From Sphingomonas sp. Root710 (lineage in GTDB: Bacteria; Pseudomonadota; Alphaproteobacteria; Sphingomonadales; Sphingomonadaceae), in NCBI RefSeq assembly GCF_001429065.1, contig NZ_LMIB01000012.1:1-64000 (forward strand): DNA of 64,000 nt. Reading direction: 5' to 3'. Each line of letters begins with the position of its first letter. Position 1 is the first letter of the stretch. The notes beneath the pieces were generated by a model. That model did no database searches. It saw only the letters and a list, made by a program, of their open reading frames with translations, and was not told the DNA's origin. Made by a program: the position numbers and the translations under genes. This document shows, in pieces, positions 43,970 to 53,343 of this stretch.

Positions 43970-45586
43970 TCAGCAGAACGGAACGAGCAGATAGGATGCC
44001 TGCTCGCCCCCGGCATGCAGCTGGTGCCGGCCATGGTTCACGCTGTCGTCATGCCCGAAGCGCGCATGCTCGACGATGTCGCGCCCGCTGATCGCCAGCC
44101 GCAGCGTCTCGCCGGGTTCGAACAGGGTGCTCGACGCCAATATCTCGATCTCCACCGGGACGACCTCGCCCGGCTCGACCTTTTCGACCCGGTCGAGGGT
44201 CTGATAGGGCCGCCACGGCTTCGACTCGCCGGGGTCGAGGTGCCGCCGCGACGCGCGCAGCCATCCCAGCGCGACGGCGCCTTCGCGATAACCGTCCTTG
44301 CCGCAGAAATGGACCTCGCGGCCTTCACGGTCGATCTTGTGGACCGCTGCGAACAGGTCGAGATCGTCGGCGTCGAGCGCCGACACCCACAGCTTGAGCA
44401 CCATCGGCCCGGAAATCTCGGTCGGCCGGTCGAAGCTCAGGTCGAACGAGACGCTCTGTTTGGCCTCGGCGTCATAGACACGTTCCTGCGGTGCCGCGGG
44501 AGCGTCCGCCGATAGGGTGCTGCCCTCGGGATCGAGGTACATGTTGGTGAACTTCGCGGCGGCTGGCGGCCAGCTGATCTCGCTGCGCACTTCGACATTG
44601 TCCTTGTCGCGTCGCACCTCCAGCCTGACCGGCGGACGCCGGTCGAAGCCATTATCTTCACCCTTCAGGAAATGATCGAGAAACGACTTCTGCCATTCCA
44701 GGGCTTCGGGGCTGTAATAGACCTCCCACTTGTTACCGCCATGCGTGTAGAGCCACTTCTGCGGCGACGATATCCGCATATAGCCTTCCAACGAACCGCG
44801 CGTGTGCAATCCATGGTCTGACCAGGACGCGCAGATCAGCGCGGGCACGTCGATATTCTCCAGCGGAAAGGGATGCTGCGCCGCCCGTTCGATCATCGCC
44901 GGGCCACTCTCCACGATCCCCTCACCGGCGCCGCGTGCCAGCGATCCGGCATAATAAGCGCCCAGAAAACGCGTCTCGGGTACGCCGCCCGGCTCGATCA
45001 GGTCGCGGCGGAAATCGCTGACCCCTTCCCAGGGTATGATCGCCTTCAGGTGTTTCGGTCTCGTACCCGACGCCACCATCCACTGGTTGACCGCAAGATA
45101 GGACACGCCGTTCAGGCCAACCGCGCCGTTGCTCCACGGCTGCACGCCCGCCCAGTCGATCAGGTCGGCGTAATCCTCCATGTCCTCGTGCGAATAGATG
45201 CCGGCCTGTCCCTCGGAATCGTAGAAGCCGCGCGCGTTCGCCACGATCACGACATAGCCGCCAGGCACCCAGAAGCTTGGATCGGGCCCTTCCCATGTAG
45301 TCTGGTCGGAAATGTGCATCGTGCCCACGGCCATTCCCGCCTTCATGATCTTCGGCAGCGTCGAATATTCGTGCGGACCGAAATCCTTGCCATAGGCGGT
45401 GACGCACATGACGACCGGGAAGCGGCCCTCGCGATCGGGCCGCCAGACGGTCGCACCGAGGTGGACGCCGTCGCGCATCTTCACCCGGACAGCGCGGTCG
45501 ACGATGATTCCCGCAGGCAAGGGATGGGTGATCGGGCCGCGATCGCCATGGGGGCTGACCGGATATTCGGCTGTCGGTTGCTGCAC
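43970..45586 (-). CDS. CocE/NonD family hydrolase (X-Pro dipeptidyl-peptidase S15-like esterase)
   Basis: This 538-residue protein has an alpha/beta-hydrolase domain with 'VKMRDGVHLGATVWRP', the nucleophile in G-V-S162-Y-L, and 'PALICASWSDHGLHTRGSLEGY' carrying the acid. A C-terminal jelly-roll domain of the CocE type begins near 360 ('VLKLWVSALDADDLDLFAAV'). CocE relatives hydrolyse esters such as cocaine. GTG 45586 follows AAGGAGAAGGAC, a better start than the earlier reading. No signal peptide is visible at this start. Confidence 0.88.
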   Translation of the reverse strand: MQQPTAEYPVSPHGDRGPITHPLPAGIIVDRAVRVKMRDGVHLGATVWRPDREGRFPVVMCVTAYGKDFGPHEYSTLPKIMKAGMAVGTMHISDQTTWEGPDPSFWVPGGYVVIVANARGFYDSEGQAGIYSHEDMEDYADLIDWAGVQPWSNGAVGLNGVSYLAVNQWMVASGTRPKHLKAIIPWEGVSDFRRDLIEPGGVPETRFLGAYYAGSLARGAGEGIVESGPAMIERAAQHPFPLENIDVPALICASWSDHGLHTRGSLEGYMRISSPQKWLYTHGGNKWEVYYSPEALEWQKSFLDHFLKGEDNGFDRRPPVRLEVRRDKDNVEVRSEISWPPAAAKFTNMYLDPEGSTLSADAPAAPQERVYDAEAKQSVSFDLSFDRPTEISGPMVLKLWVSALDADDLDLFAAVHKIDREGREVHFCGKDGYREGAVALGWLRASRRHLDPGESKPWRPYQTLDRVEKVEPGEVVPVEIEILASSTLFEPGETLRLAISGRDIVEHARFGHDDSVNHGRHQLHAGGEQASYLLVPFC

Positions 45587-45677
45587 GTCCTTCTCCTTGT
45601 CTCGCGGCGTTTCCGCCTGGCCCGCGCGCAACGCGGATCGGTGATGTCGCGGATGTAACAAGGAAGACCCGCATCCT

Positions 45678-45700
45678 CTGTCCCCTCCTATTGAGGACAG
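45678..45700. promoter_or_regulatory. second CTGTCC-N11-GGACAG palindrome
   Basis: This is the inverted copy of 43849-43871, in the gap between the divergent CocE hydrolase and FAD monooxygenase genes. It lies about 90 bp from each start codon, so it could control both. Confidence 0.6.
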
Positions 45701-45792
45701 ACGCACGCCATTCAATCGGACAATTTCGCAGCCTGTCGAGACAAGGGCCGGCCGGACGCGCGGCTATCAGGGGCGAGGAATTACCAAGTCGC

Positions 45793-47250
45793 ATGACGCA
45801 TGCCAGCGAGACCTTCGACGTCGCGATCATCGGCTTCGGCCCGAGCGGGGCCACCCTCGCGCACCTTCTCGGCATCTCCGGCCTGCGCGTGCTGGTGCTG
45901 GAGCGCGACGGCGCCGCCTATCATTTCCCGCGCGCGGTGCATTTCGACGATGAGGTGATGCGCGTCTTCCAGACGGTCGGCCTCGGCGACAGCCTGTCGG
46001 CGGACATCCGCGTGAACCTCGGCATGCGGTTCGTCGATTCTGAGGGGAGGATGCTGCTCGACTGGTCGCGCCCCCAGGAGATCGGCCGCCATGGCTGGCA
46101 CGCCAGCTACCGCTTCCACCAGCCCACCCTCGAACGGCTGCTGAACGAGGGGATTGCGCGCCACCCCGATGTCGACGTGCGGCGGCGATGCGAAGCCTTC
46201 CTGATCGACGATCGCGGCGATCATGCCGTGCTGCGCTATGAGGACATGGCGACGGGCAAGATCGTCGAGGTCCGCGCGGGACATGTCGTGGGCTGCGATG
46301 GCGCCCGCTCGCTCGTCCGCCGCTTCATCGGGACCGAGATGGAGGATCTCGGCTTCCACGAACGCTGGCTGGTGGTCGACGCGCTGCTGAAGACGCCCCG
46401 GCCCGATCTCGGCGACCATTCGATCCAATATTGTGATCCGCAGCATCCGGTCACCTATGCGCGCCAGCCCGGCGACCGGCGGCGCTGGGAGATCAGGCTG
46501 CGCCCCGAGGACGACGAGCGCACCGTCACCGCGCCCGACCGGATATGGTCGCGGCTGGCGCGCTGGATCACGCCCGCCGATGCCGAGCTCGAACGGGTGG
46601 CAACCTACACCTTCCACTCGCTCGTCGCGAAGCAATGGCGGCGCGGGCGGCTGTGGATCGCCGGGGATTCGGCGCACCAGACGCCGCCCTTCATGGGCCA
46701 GGGGATGTGCGCCGGAATCCGCGATGTCGCCAACCTCGCCTGGAAGCTGGCGCTCGCCGTGCGTGGCCAGGCCGACGAAGCCCTGCTCGACAGCTATCAG
46801 TCGGAGCGGCAGCCCAATGTCCGCGACTATATCACCACCGCGGTCCGCCTCGGCGGGCTGATCAACGCCAGCGATCCCGAAGCCGCGCTGCGGCTGGCGC
46901 AGCCGTCGGGCGACGGCGGGTCGCGCATGGAAAGCCCGGTCTCGCGCCTCGGACCGGGGCTCGGTTCGGGCCCGCACCGGGGCCAGATCTTCGGCCAGCC
47001 CCGGCTAAATGACGGGCGCCTGATGGACGATGCGATCGGCTATGCCCCGGTCCTGGTCGCCGATGCGGCGTTGCTGTCCGGCCTGGATGCCGAACCGGGC
47101 GTCGCGGTGGTCACCACCGACGATGCCCAAGGCGTCGCCGCAGATCTCGCCGACCTCGGGGTCCGCGCGGTGCTGCTGCGCCCCGACCGCTACATATTGG
47201 CGACCGCGACCGACCTCGCCGGGCTGAAAGCGATGCTCGCCACCTTATAG
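45793..47250 (+). CDS. FAD-dependent aromatic hydroxylase (MhpA-like, class A)
   Basis: This 485-residue class A flavoprotein monooxygenase has the FAD motif 'DVAIIGFGPSGATLAHLLG' (about 9-27), a D-G motif 'VVGCDGARSLVRR', and 'LWIAGDSAHQTPPFMGQGMCAGIRDVANLAWKL'. It resembles 3-(3-hydroxyphenyl)propionate hydroxylase MhpA and polyketide hydroxylases. It probably adds an ortho hydroxyl to a phenol, making a catechol for the extradiol enzyme at 35345. The ATG at 45793 has a weak, distant GAGG. It overlaps the end of the convergent reductase by 6 bp. Confidence 0.87.
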   Translation: MTHASETFDVAIIGFGPSGATLAHLLGISGLRVLVLERDGAAYHFPRAVHFDDEVMRVFQTVGLGDSLSADIRVNLGMRFVDSEGRMLLDWSRPQEIGRHGWHASYRFHQPTLERLLNEGIARHPDVDVRRRCEAFLIDDRGDHAVLRYEDMATGKIVEVRAGHVVGCDGARSLVRRFIGTEMEDLGFHERWLVVDALLKTPRPDLGDHSIQYCDPQHPVTYARQPGDRRRWEIRLRPEDDERTVTAPDRIWSRLARWITPADAELERVATYTFHSLVAKQWRRGRLWIAGDSAHQTPPFMGQGMCAGIRDVANLAWKLALAVRGQADEALLDSYQSERQPNVRDYITTAVRLGGLINASDPEAALRLAQPSGDGGSRMESPVSRLGPGLGSGPHRGQIFGQPRLNDGRLMDDAIGYAPVLVADAALLSGLDAEPGVAVVTTDDAQGVAADLADLGVRAVLLRPDRYILATATDLAGLKAMLATL

Positions 47251-48249
47251 CGCCAGCAGCTGCTTCCCGAAATTCTGGCCGCGATAGATGCGGTTCAGCG
47301 TCTCCGGGGCCTGTTCGAGCCCCTGCTGGACGTCCTCGACCGAGACGATCGTCCCGTCGTCCAGCCAGCGCCCGAGCGTGGCGAAGGCATCCTCGAAGCG
47401 GTCCGCATAATCGAACACCAGAAAGCCCGTCATGCTCGCCCGCCTGAGCCCCAGCTGCATATAGTTCTGAATGCCGGCCGGCGGCGCGCCTTCGGACGGG
47501 ACATAGGAGGATATGCCGCCGCACAGCGCGATCCGCGCGCCGATGGCGAGATGCGCCAGCGAGGCGTCGAGCACCGCGCCGCCGACATTTTCGAAGACGA
47601 TGTTCACCCCATCGGGGGCGAGCGCGGCGAGCCGCTCGCCGATGTCCTGCGCCTTGTAATCGATGCAGGCATCGAACCCGGCGACCTCGGTCACCCATCG
47701 GCATTTCTCCGGCCCGCCCGCGATGCCGATCACCCGCGCGCCCGCGATCTTCGCTATCTGTCCCGCGATCGAACCGGTAGCGCCTGCCGCGCCCGAGACG
47801 ACGACGATGTCGCCCTTCCCCGGCCGCGCGATCTCGGTCATCCCGAAATAGGCGGTGAGGCCGGTGAGGCCGAGGACGTTGAGCGCCTTGACCGGCGATT
47901 CCGACCGCAAGGCCGTGACCTCGCTGCTGTCGGCGACCAGACAATAATCCTGCCAGCCGAAACTGCCCTGCACCTTCATGCCCACCGGGAAGCGGGCGTT
48001 GCGGGACTGGACCACCTCGCCCGCCGCGAACGAGTCGACCACGTCGCCGATTGGAATGGCGGGCCGGTAGCTGTCGAAAGAGATCCCGTAGAGCTGCGCC
48101 GGATCGAACGCCAGATGGGTGACGCGGACGACGAACTCGCCGTCCGCCGGTTCGGGCACCGCGCCCTCGACGAGCGCTAGATCGCCGGGCCGCAACAGCC
48201 CTTGCGGGCGCTGTTTCACCACCCAGCGGCGGTTGACGCTTCCGGCCAT
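47245..48249 (-). CDS. NADP-dependent oxidoreductase, MDR family (leukotriene-B4-dehydrogenase/CurA type)
   Basis: This 334-residue protein has the CurA-type start 'NRRWVVKQRPQGLLRPGDLALVEGAVPEPADGEFVVRV' and Rossmann 'DIVVVSGAAGATGSIAGQIAKIAGARVIGIAGGPEKC'. No zinc ligands are seen. Such enzymes reduce the C=C bond of enones with NADPH. GGGAGAG lies 6 nt upstream of ATG 48249. It is the last gene of the TonB-FAH-BKACE-reductase operon. Confidence 0.87.
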   Translation of the reverse strand: MAGSVNRRWVVKQRPQGLLRPGDLALVEGAVPEPADGEFVVRVTHLAFDPAQLYGISFDSYRPAIPIGDVVDSFAAGEVVQSRNARFPVGMKVQGSFGWQDYCLVADSSEVTALRSESPVKALNVLGLTGLTAYFGMTEIARPGKGDIVVVSGAAGATGSIAGQIAKIAGARVIGIAGGPEKCRWVTEVAGFDACIDYKAQDIGERLAALAPDGVNIVFENVGGAVLDASLAHLAIGARIALCGGISSYVPSEGAPPAGIQNYMQLGLRRASMTGFLVFDYADRFEDAFATLGRWLDDGTIVSVEDVQQGLEQAPETLNRIYRGQNFGKQLLAL

Positions 48250-48265
48250 GATCGACTCTCCCGGA

Positions 48266-49192
48266 TCAGAAAGCGACATTATCACCACCCTTGAGCGCAA
48301 GCATCTCGCGCGCCTCGGCGGGGGTAGCGATCTGCAGCGACAGCGGCTCGAGGATCGAGCGGATCAGGCGGACCTGTTCGGCATTGGACTGGGCGAGACG
48401 CCCCTTCCCCGCGAACAGCGAGTCCTCCAGCCCGACGCGAACGCTCGCGCCGTTGATCGCGCCCATGGTGATGAACGGCATCTGGTGCCGTCCCGCCGCC
48501 ATGACCGACCAGCGATATTGATCACCGAACAGCTTGTCGGCGAGCCGCTTCATGTGGACCAGGTTTTCGGTGTCCGCGCCGGTGCCGCCGAGGATGCCGA
48601 AGATCGTCTGGACGAACAGCGGCGGGGTGACGAGCTTGCGGTCGAGAAAATGCGCCAGCGTATAGAGATGACCGGTGTCGTAGCATTCGAACTCGAACCG
48701 CGTGCCATGGCCCTTGCCGAGCCGGTCGAGGATATTCTCGATATCCTTGAAGGTGTTCTTGAAGATGCCGTCGCGCGACGCCTCCAGATAGGGGGCCTCC
48801 CAGTCATGCTGGAACGTCTTGTACTTGTTCAGCATCGGATAGAGGCCGAAGTTCATCGACCCCATGTTGAGCGAGCACAGCTCGGGCGACGCGCGCAGCG
48901 GCGCGGCCAGCCGCTCCTCGATCGTCATCGTCTGGCTGCCGCCGGTGGTGATGTTGACCACCGCATCGGTGCTTTGCTTGATGCGCGGCAGGAACTGCAT
49001 GAAGACATTCGGATCGGCGGTCGGCCTGCCCGTCTGCGGATCGCGCGCGTGAAGGTGGAGCACCGCCGCCCCCGCCTCGGCGGCCTCGATCGACTGCGCC
49101 GCGATCTCGTCGGGGGTGCAGGGCAGATGCGGCGACATGGTCGGGGTATGGACGGATCCCGTGACCGCGCAGCTGATGATGACTTTCGACAT
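48266..49192 (-). CDS. beta-keto acid cleavage enzyme (BKACE, DUF849 family)
   Basis: This 308-residue TIM-barrel protein has the Zn-binding 'AAVLHLHARDP' with H46 and H48 at the same positions as in Kce, plus 'NITTGGSQTMTIEERLA' and 'VMAAGRHQMPFITMGAINGASVRVGLEDSLFA', where the last part carries the second acid/His region. BKACEs condense a beta-keto acid with acetyl-CoA to give acetoacetate and a new CoA ester. Its place in a catabolic operon suggests cleavage of a beta-keto acid ring-opening product. Specificity cannot be read. Confidence 0.88.
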   Translation of the reverse strand: MSKVIISCAVTGSVHTPTMSPHLPCTPDEIAAQSIEAAEAGAAVLHLHARDPQTGRPTADPNVFMQFLPRIKQSTDAVVNITTGGSQTMTIEERLAAPLRASPELCSLNMGSMNFGLYPMLNKYKTFQHDWEAPYLEASRDGIFKNTFKDIENILDRLGKGHGTRFEFECYDTGHLYTLAHFLDRKLVTPPLFVQTIFGILGGTGADTENLVHMKRLADKLFGDQYRWSVMAAGRHQMPFITMGAINGASVRVGLEDSLFAGKGRLAQSNAEQVRLIRSILEPLSLQIATPAEAREMLALKGGDNVAF

Positions 49193-49285
49193 GCAATGTC
49201 CTTCCAGGGGCGGTCACGGCCGAGGACGATCACCCGGCTGCGGACGTCTGATGTTGTTCGGTTCGATGCCTGGGGAGGATCGGAT

Positions 49286-50182
49286 TTAGCTGAGCGGCTG
49301 GGTGACGATCTTGTTGCTCAGTACGCCGATGCCCTCGATCTCCAGCCGGACGACGTCGCCGATCGCCAGCCGCCGGTCGAGCTCGAACCCGCAGCCGCCG
49401 AGCACCGTGCCCGAGCCGATCACCTCGCCCGCGACCAGCGGCGCGCCCTGGCTCAGATGATGGACCGCATCCTCGAACCGGTGCGCCATCGTCGCGGTGG
49501 TGCCTTCGCTCCACAGCTCGCCGTTCACGTGCGCGGTCATCTTCAGGTCATAGGGATCGTCGAACTCGTCGATCGTCGCGATGCACGGGCCGATGCCGTT
49601 GGCGAAATCCTTGCCCGAGCCCGGCCCCGCCCCGGTTTCCATATAGACGAGTTGCAGGTCGCGGGCCGACCAGTCGTTGAAGATGGTGTAGCCGAAGATG
49701 TGATCGCGGGCATTTTCCCGGCTGATCCGCAGGCCCGGCTTGCCGATCACGCAGGCCCATTCCAGCTCATAATCGATCCAGTCGGAATGATGCGGCCAGG
49801 GGATGTCGGCGTCCGGACCGAAGATGTGGACATGGTCCGAGTTCACATACATCGGATTCTTGCGGATCTCCGGGTGGATCTCCCGCCCCATCTTGCGGAA
49901 CGCCACCTCCAGATGCTGAAGAAACAGAAAGGCATCGCGCAGCCGCGCCGGGCGCGGTAGCGGCGCCAGTAGCCGGACATCACCCAGCGGGCGCCGCGCC
50001 TCCGCCACCGCGCGACCGGTCCATTCCCGCGCCTGCGCCCAGGCCTCCTCGCCCGCCTCGATCAGGTCCAGCATCGTGGCGGGAAAGCGCGGGCCGATCC
50101 CGAAGAAATCGACGATGAACCCGTCGGGATGGATGGCGCCAATCCCATCCCTATCGGCGGCCCGAAAGGTAACAAGCTTCAT
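49286..50182 (-). CDS. fumarylacetoacetate hydrolase (FAH) family protein
   Basis: This 298-residue protein shows 'HSDWIDYELEWACVIGKPG' (E-x-E metal site), 'IFGYTIFNDWSARDLQLVYMETGAGPGSGKDFANGIGP' and 'EVIGSGTVLGGCGFELDR', the FAH block order. It lies just upstream of BKACE, so both may act in sequence: FAH-fold hydrolase, then keto-acid cleavage. It follows the TonB-receptor gene by 29 bp. It is one of three FAH-fold hydrolases in the window (the HpaH-like hydratase is a fourth relative). Confidence 0.87.
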   Translation of the reverse strand: MKLVTFRAADRDGIGAIHPDGFIVDFFGIGPRFPATMLDLIEAGEEAWAQAREWTGRAVAEARRPLGDVRLLAPLPRPARLRDAFLFLQHLEVAFRKMGREIHPEIRKNPMYVNSDHVHIFGPDADIPWPHHSDWIDYELEWACVIGKPGLRISRENARDHIFGYTIFNDWSARDLQLVYMETGAGPGSGKDFANGIGPCIATIDEFDDPYDLKMTAHVNGELWSEGTTATMAHRFEDAVHHLSQGAPLVAGEVIGSGTVLGGCGFELDRRLAIGDVVRLEIEGIGVLSNKIVTQPLS

Positions 50183-50211
50183 ATTTATCTCCGTCTATTG
50201 GCGCCGGCGGT

Positions 50212-52473
50212 TCAGAACCGCACCGTCACATAGCCGCCATAGGTCCGGGGCGGATCGAGGTAGCTGAGCAGGCTGTTGCTCGCGAGGAAGCTGTTGGCGG
50301 TCGCCGACGCCACCGTCGTCTTGTCGGTGAGGTTCTTCACGAACGCGCCGATCTGCCACTTGCCGCTTTCGCTGGTGTAATCGGCCGACAGGTCGACCTT
50401 GGTATATTCGCCCTGCGACAACGTCCGGATGTTGAATGGCGAGAAGTGGACGCGCGAGGTGTAGTTCACATCGCCGCGGAAACGCAGCGAGCCCCGGGCA
50501 AGGTCAAAGCTGTATTCGAGGCCGACCTGCCCATGATATTTGGGCGACTGCGGCAGCGTGTTGCCCGCATAGTCGAGGACCGGCGCACCGGTCAGATCGG
50601 TGTTCGACGTGATGAAGCGCTTGAACTTGGCGTTGAGGTAGCTGCCCGAAAGATCGAGCCGCAGCCCCTGCGCCAGCAGGGCTTGAACCTCGGCTTCCAC
50701 ACCGTAGGAGCGCGCCTTGGCGGCATTCTGGGTAAAGACCGTCTGGCCTCTGATCACCGACACCTGCAAGTTCTTATAATCATAGTAGAAGGCGGCGAGA
50801 TTGGCCTGGATACGGCCGCCGAGCATCCGGGTCTTCAGACCTGCCTCATAATCCCAGAGCGTCTCGGGATCATAGGCGGGCTGAACCGCACCGAGGTCGA
50901 AACCGCCGCTTTTATAGCCCTTTGCGACGGTGACGTAGATCGTGTCGTCGGCCCCGAACAGATAGGACAGGGTCAGCTTGGGCGTGGTCGAATATTCGGT
51001 CGACCGGCCCGTGCCGCCGACATTGTTGTAGCCCGCCGAGGTCGGGTCGGGATTGGGGCTGATATAGGGATCGAGCGAGAACTGGTTCGCGTCCGACTTC
51101 TTGTGCCGCTCCCAGGCGTAGCGCAGGCCGCCGGTCAGCTCGAGTTCCGGAGTAATCTTCCAGGTAAGCTGGCCATAGGCCGCGGCGGTGTCGGTGGTCG
51201 CCGTGCCGCCCGCCCAATAACCGCGTGTATAGCCGTTCGGTGACGCCGGGGCCGGGATGCCGAGCAGGTTGAGCAGCGCGACGCCCAGCGGAATGTTCAC
51301 CTGTCCATTGATGCGTTCGTGGAACAGGTAGACGCCGCCGACCCATTTGAAGGACTCGGTGTCCCCCGACAACTGCAGTTCCTGGCTATATTGCCGCGAG
51401 CGTTCGGCGTTGGTCAGCGGCGTCGCATCACCGACGCCGTCGGGATAGCTGTCCGAATATTTGGAATAGCGATAGGCGGTGATCGACTTCAAATCGGCGA
51501 AGGACAGGCCTTTGTCGATGGTGACGCTCGCCCCGTAGAAGGTCCTGTGGTTGGACGGGTCCATGACCGATGCATAGTCGCGGATGGTCGGGGGGATCGG
51601 CCCGCCGAGATCGGCCCGGCTGAGCAGCGTCGCCAGCATGATCGGAAAGACCGCCGGATAGGCCTGACCGCCATAATGGCCGCCGAAGTTGCGGTCATTC
51701 TCATGATGATAGTCGAAGGCGGCGGTGATGCGGAGATCGTCCGCCCCTTCATAGCGCAGCTTCGCGCGGACACTTTGCGTCGCGGCGTTGTCGACGTCGT
51801 TGCCCGACACGACATTCTTGCCATAGCCGTCGCGGTTGACGATCTTCACCGCCAGACGCGCCGACAGCGCGTCCGACAGGGGCCCTGAAATGGCGCCTTT
51901 CTCGGTGAACGCGTTATAATTGCCGATCGTCTGGGTGTAATAGCCCGACAGGTCCTTGGTCGGATCGGCGGTGATCACGTTGAGCGCGCCGCCGGTGGCG
52001 TTGCGGCCATAGAGCGTACCCTGCGGGCCGCGCAGGATCTCGATCCGGGCGACGTCGAAGAAGCCGCTGAGCGCGGTGGCCGGGCGGCTGTAATAGACGC
52101 TGTCGGTATAATAGGCGACACGGCCTTCCGCGCCGGCGTTGATGGAGTTGAAGCCGATGCCGCGGATCGCGAGCCGGGCGGTGCCGCCATAGGTGCCGAA
52201 GTTGAAACTCGGCACCGACGCCGCCAGCGACGACGCATCGACGATCCGCTTCCGGGCGAGCGCGTCGCCGGTCAGCGCGGTCACCGCCAGCGGCGCGCGC
52301 GAAAGCTTCTCCTCGCGCTTCTGCGCGGTGACGATGATCTCTTCCATGCCGGACGGTTCGTCGGCGGCGGCACGCGCCGGTGCGGCGGTCTGCGCCTGCA
52401 CTACGGCCGGAGCGCCCGCCAGTGTCGCTGCGATGGCGCAGGCGGCGGTGCGATACATCAGAGACTTCTTCAT
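50212..52473 (-). CDS. TonB-dependent outer-membrane receptor
   Basis: This 753-residue receptor has a signal peptide ending V-Q-A-Q, 'MEEIIVTAQKREEKLSRAPLAVTAL', plug segment 'IEILRGPQGTLYGRNATGGALNV', and C-terminal 'YGGYVTVRF'. It is the first gene of a TonB-FAH-BKACE-reductase operon. Its upstream region has two copies of the operator described at 52517 and 52710, and a TTGACA -35 box. It is the third such receptor in the window and is not closely similar to the other two. Confidence 0.92.
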   Translation of the reverse strand: MKKSLMYRTAACAIAATLAGAPAVVQAQTAAPARAAADEPSGMEEIIVTAQKREEKLSRAPLAVTALTGDALARKRIVDASSLAASVPSFNFGTYGGTARLAIRGIGFNSINAGAEGRVAYYTDSVYYSRPATALSGFFDVARIEILRGPQGTLYGRNATGGALNVITADPTKDLSGYYTQTIGNYNAFTEKGAISGPLSDALSARLAVKIVNRDGYGKNVVSGNDVDNAATQSVRAKLRYEGADDLRITAAFDYHHENDRNFGGHYGGQAYPAVFPIMLATLLSRADLGGPIPPTIRDYASVMDPSNHRTFYGASVTIDKGLSFADLKSITAYRYSKYSDSYPDGVGDATPLTNAERSRQYSQELQLSGDTESFKWVGGVYLFHERINGQVNIPLGVALLNLLGIPAPASPNGYTRGYWAGGTATTDTAAAYGQLTWKITPELELTGGLRYAWERHKKSDANQFSLDPYISPNPDPTSAGYNNVGGTGRSTEYSTTPKLTLSYLFGADDTIYVTVAKGYKSGGFDLGAVQPAYDPETLWDYEAGLKTRMLGGRIQANLAAFYYDYKNLQVSVIRGQTVFTQNAAKARSYGVEAEVQALLAQGLRLDLSGSYLNAKFKRFITSNTDLTGAPVLDYAGNTLPQSPKYHGQVGLEYSFDLARGSLRFRGDVNYTSRVHFSPFNIRTLSQGEYTKVDLSADYTSESGKWQIGAFVKNLTDKTTVASATANSFLASNSLLSYLDPPRTYGGYVTVRF

Positions 52474-52516
52474 GGCCTTCCCCTCATTCTGCCGGATTCC
52501 GGCTTTTCTTATCTCT

Positions 52517-52534
52517 GTCGGTCGTAAGACCAAC
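52517..52534. promoter_or_regulatory. operator-like copy near the TonB receptor start
   Basis: GTCGGTCGTAAGACCAAC matches, apart from three bases, the minus-strand operator at 52710-52734. It lies about 45 bp before the receptor ATG. Confidence 0.45.
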
Positions 52535-52709
52535 CTATCAGACGCGATGTTCGATGGCGATACGCTGATCTACTTTCGGAGGCCCCCTTGGCCCGCGAAC
52601 AAGCTTGCCGAAGATGATGGCAGGGACGACGGCGGGAGGGCGGAACACATGCCCTCGAGACCGATTGCAGATCGTCCGGCGACCGCTCCTGTCCGGCTTT
52701 TTTCTCTTA

Positions 52710-52734
52710 GTCGTACGACCGACTGACTGTCAAG
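52710..52734 (-). promoter_or_regulatory. promoter with TetR-type operator, TonB operon
   Basis: On the minus strand TTGACA is followed by a 17-bp spacer containing the palindrome GTCGTACGAC and then CTAAGA. An operator inside the spacer is a typical repressor arrangement. The same 25-bp sequence occurs at 55654-55678. The rest of the 281-bp gap (52474-52754) has no gene. Confidence 0.6.
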
Positions 52735-52754
52735 GTGAAAAGGATGTTCTACCG

Positions 52755-53309
52755 TCATGCGAACAGCTCCGCGAACGGCCGGATCGGGCGATCCCCGGCC
52801 CAATCGACCGAGCTTTCCCACATCCGGGTAAAGGCCGCATCGATCATCGGACCTGCGGAAATCAGCTCGATCAGATCATGGCTGCCCGACTCGCGCGGCT
52901 CCATGAAATAGACCTGATCGCCGCTGGGCATGACCGCCTGAAAGACATTGGCATAGCCGAGCGCTTCGTAGCGCCCCCGCTCCGCCTCGATGTCTGTGCA
53001 GGCCTGGCCGTGATGATGGAAGCCATAGCCATGGTCGCGGATCGCGTCGCGGTGGACGCCCGGTTCCTCGTTCGCCAGTTCGATCAGCTCGATCTGCATC
53101 GATCCCACGAAACCCAGCGCCGCATTGAACAGGGCGCGGCAAGGTTCGCCGCGATAGACCGGATCGTCGCCGGAGAAATTCTCGACGACGAACCACGGCC
53201 CGCCCTTCATCACCGCCGTCCAATAGGCGATTGCCTCACCGAGATCGGGAACGGTGTACGCCGTCTGGATGAGCCCGTCCCTGGGACGGCCGAAACCGAA
53301 GTCCGCCAT
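52755..53309 (-). CDS. VOC family (glyoxalase/bleomycin-resistance fold) protein
   Basis: This 184-residue single VOC unit begins 'GLIQTAYTVPDLGEAIAYWTAVMKGGPWFV'; the Y-x-V-x-D-L is typical of the family. Possible metal ligands are in 'GYGFHHHGQA' and a late Glu ('DLIELIS'). It could be an epimerase, a lactone/glyoxal-type enzyme or an isomerase acting after the P450. It is the last gene of the MBL-P450-VOC operon. Confidence 0.8.
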   Translation of the reverse strand: MADFGFGRPRDGLIQTAYTVPDLGEAIAYWTAVMKGGPWFVVENFSGDDPVYRGEPCRALFNAALGFVGSMQIELIELANEEPGVHRDAIRDHGYGFHHHGQACTDIEAERGRYEALGYANVFQAVMPSGDQVYFMEPRESGSHDLIELISAGPMIDAAFTRMWESSVDWAGDRPIRPFAELFA

Positions 53310-53343
53310 CTTCCTTCCTCCGTGGCTACCGGCCCGCCGCCGC

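Noticed and set aside
48119-49960. 613-codon plus-strand open frame opposite the reductase, BKACE and FAH genes
   Set aside because: It is an antisense shadow spanning three real genes, without motifs or a sensible ribosome site.
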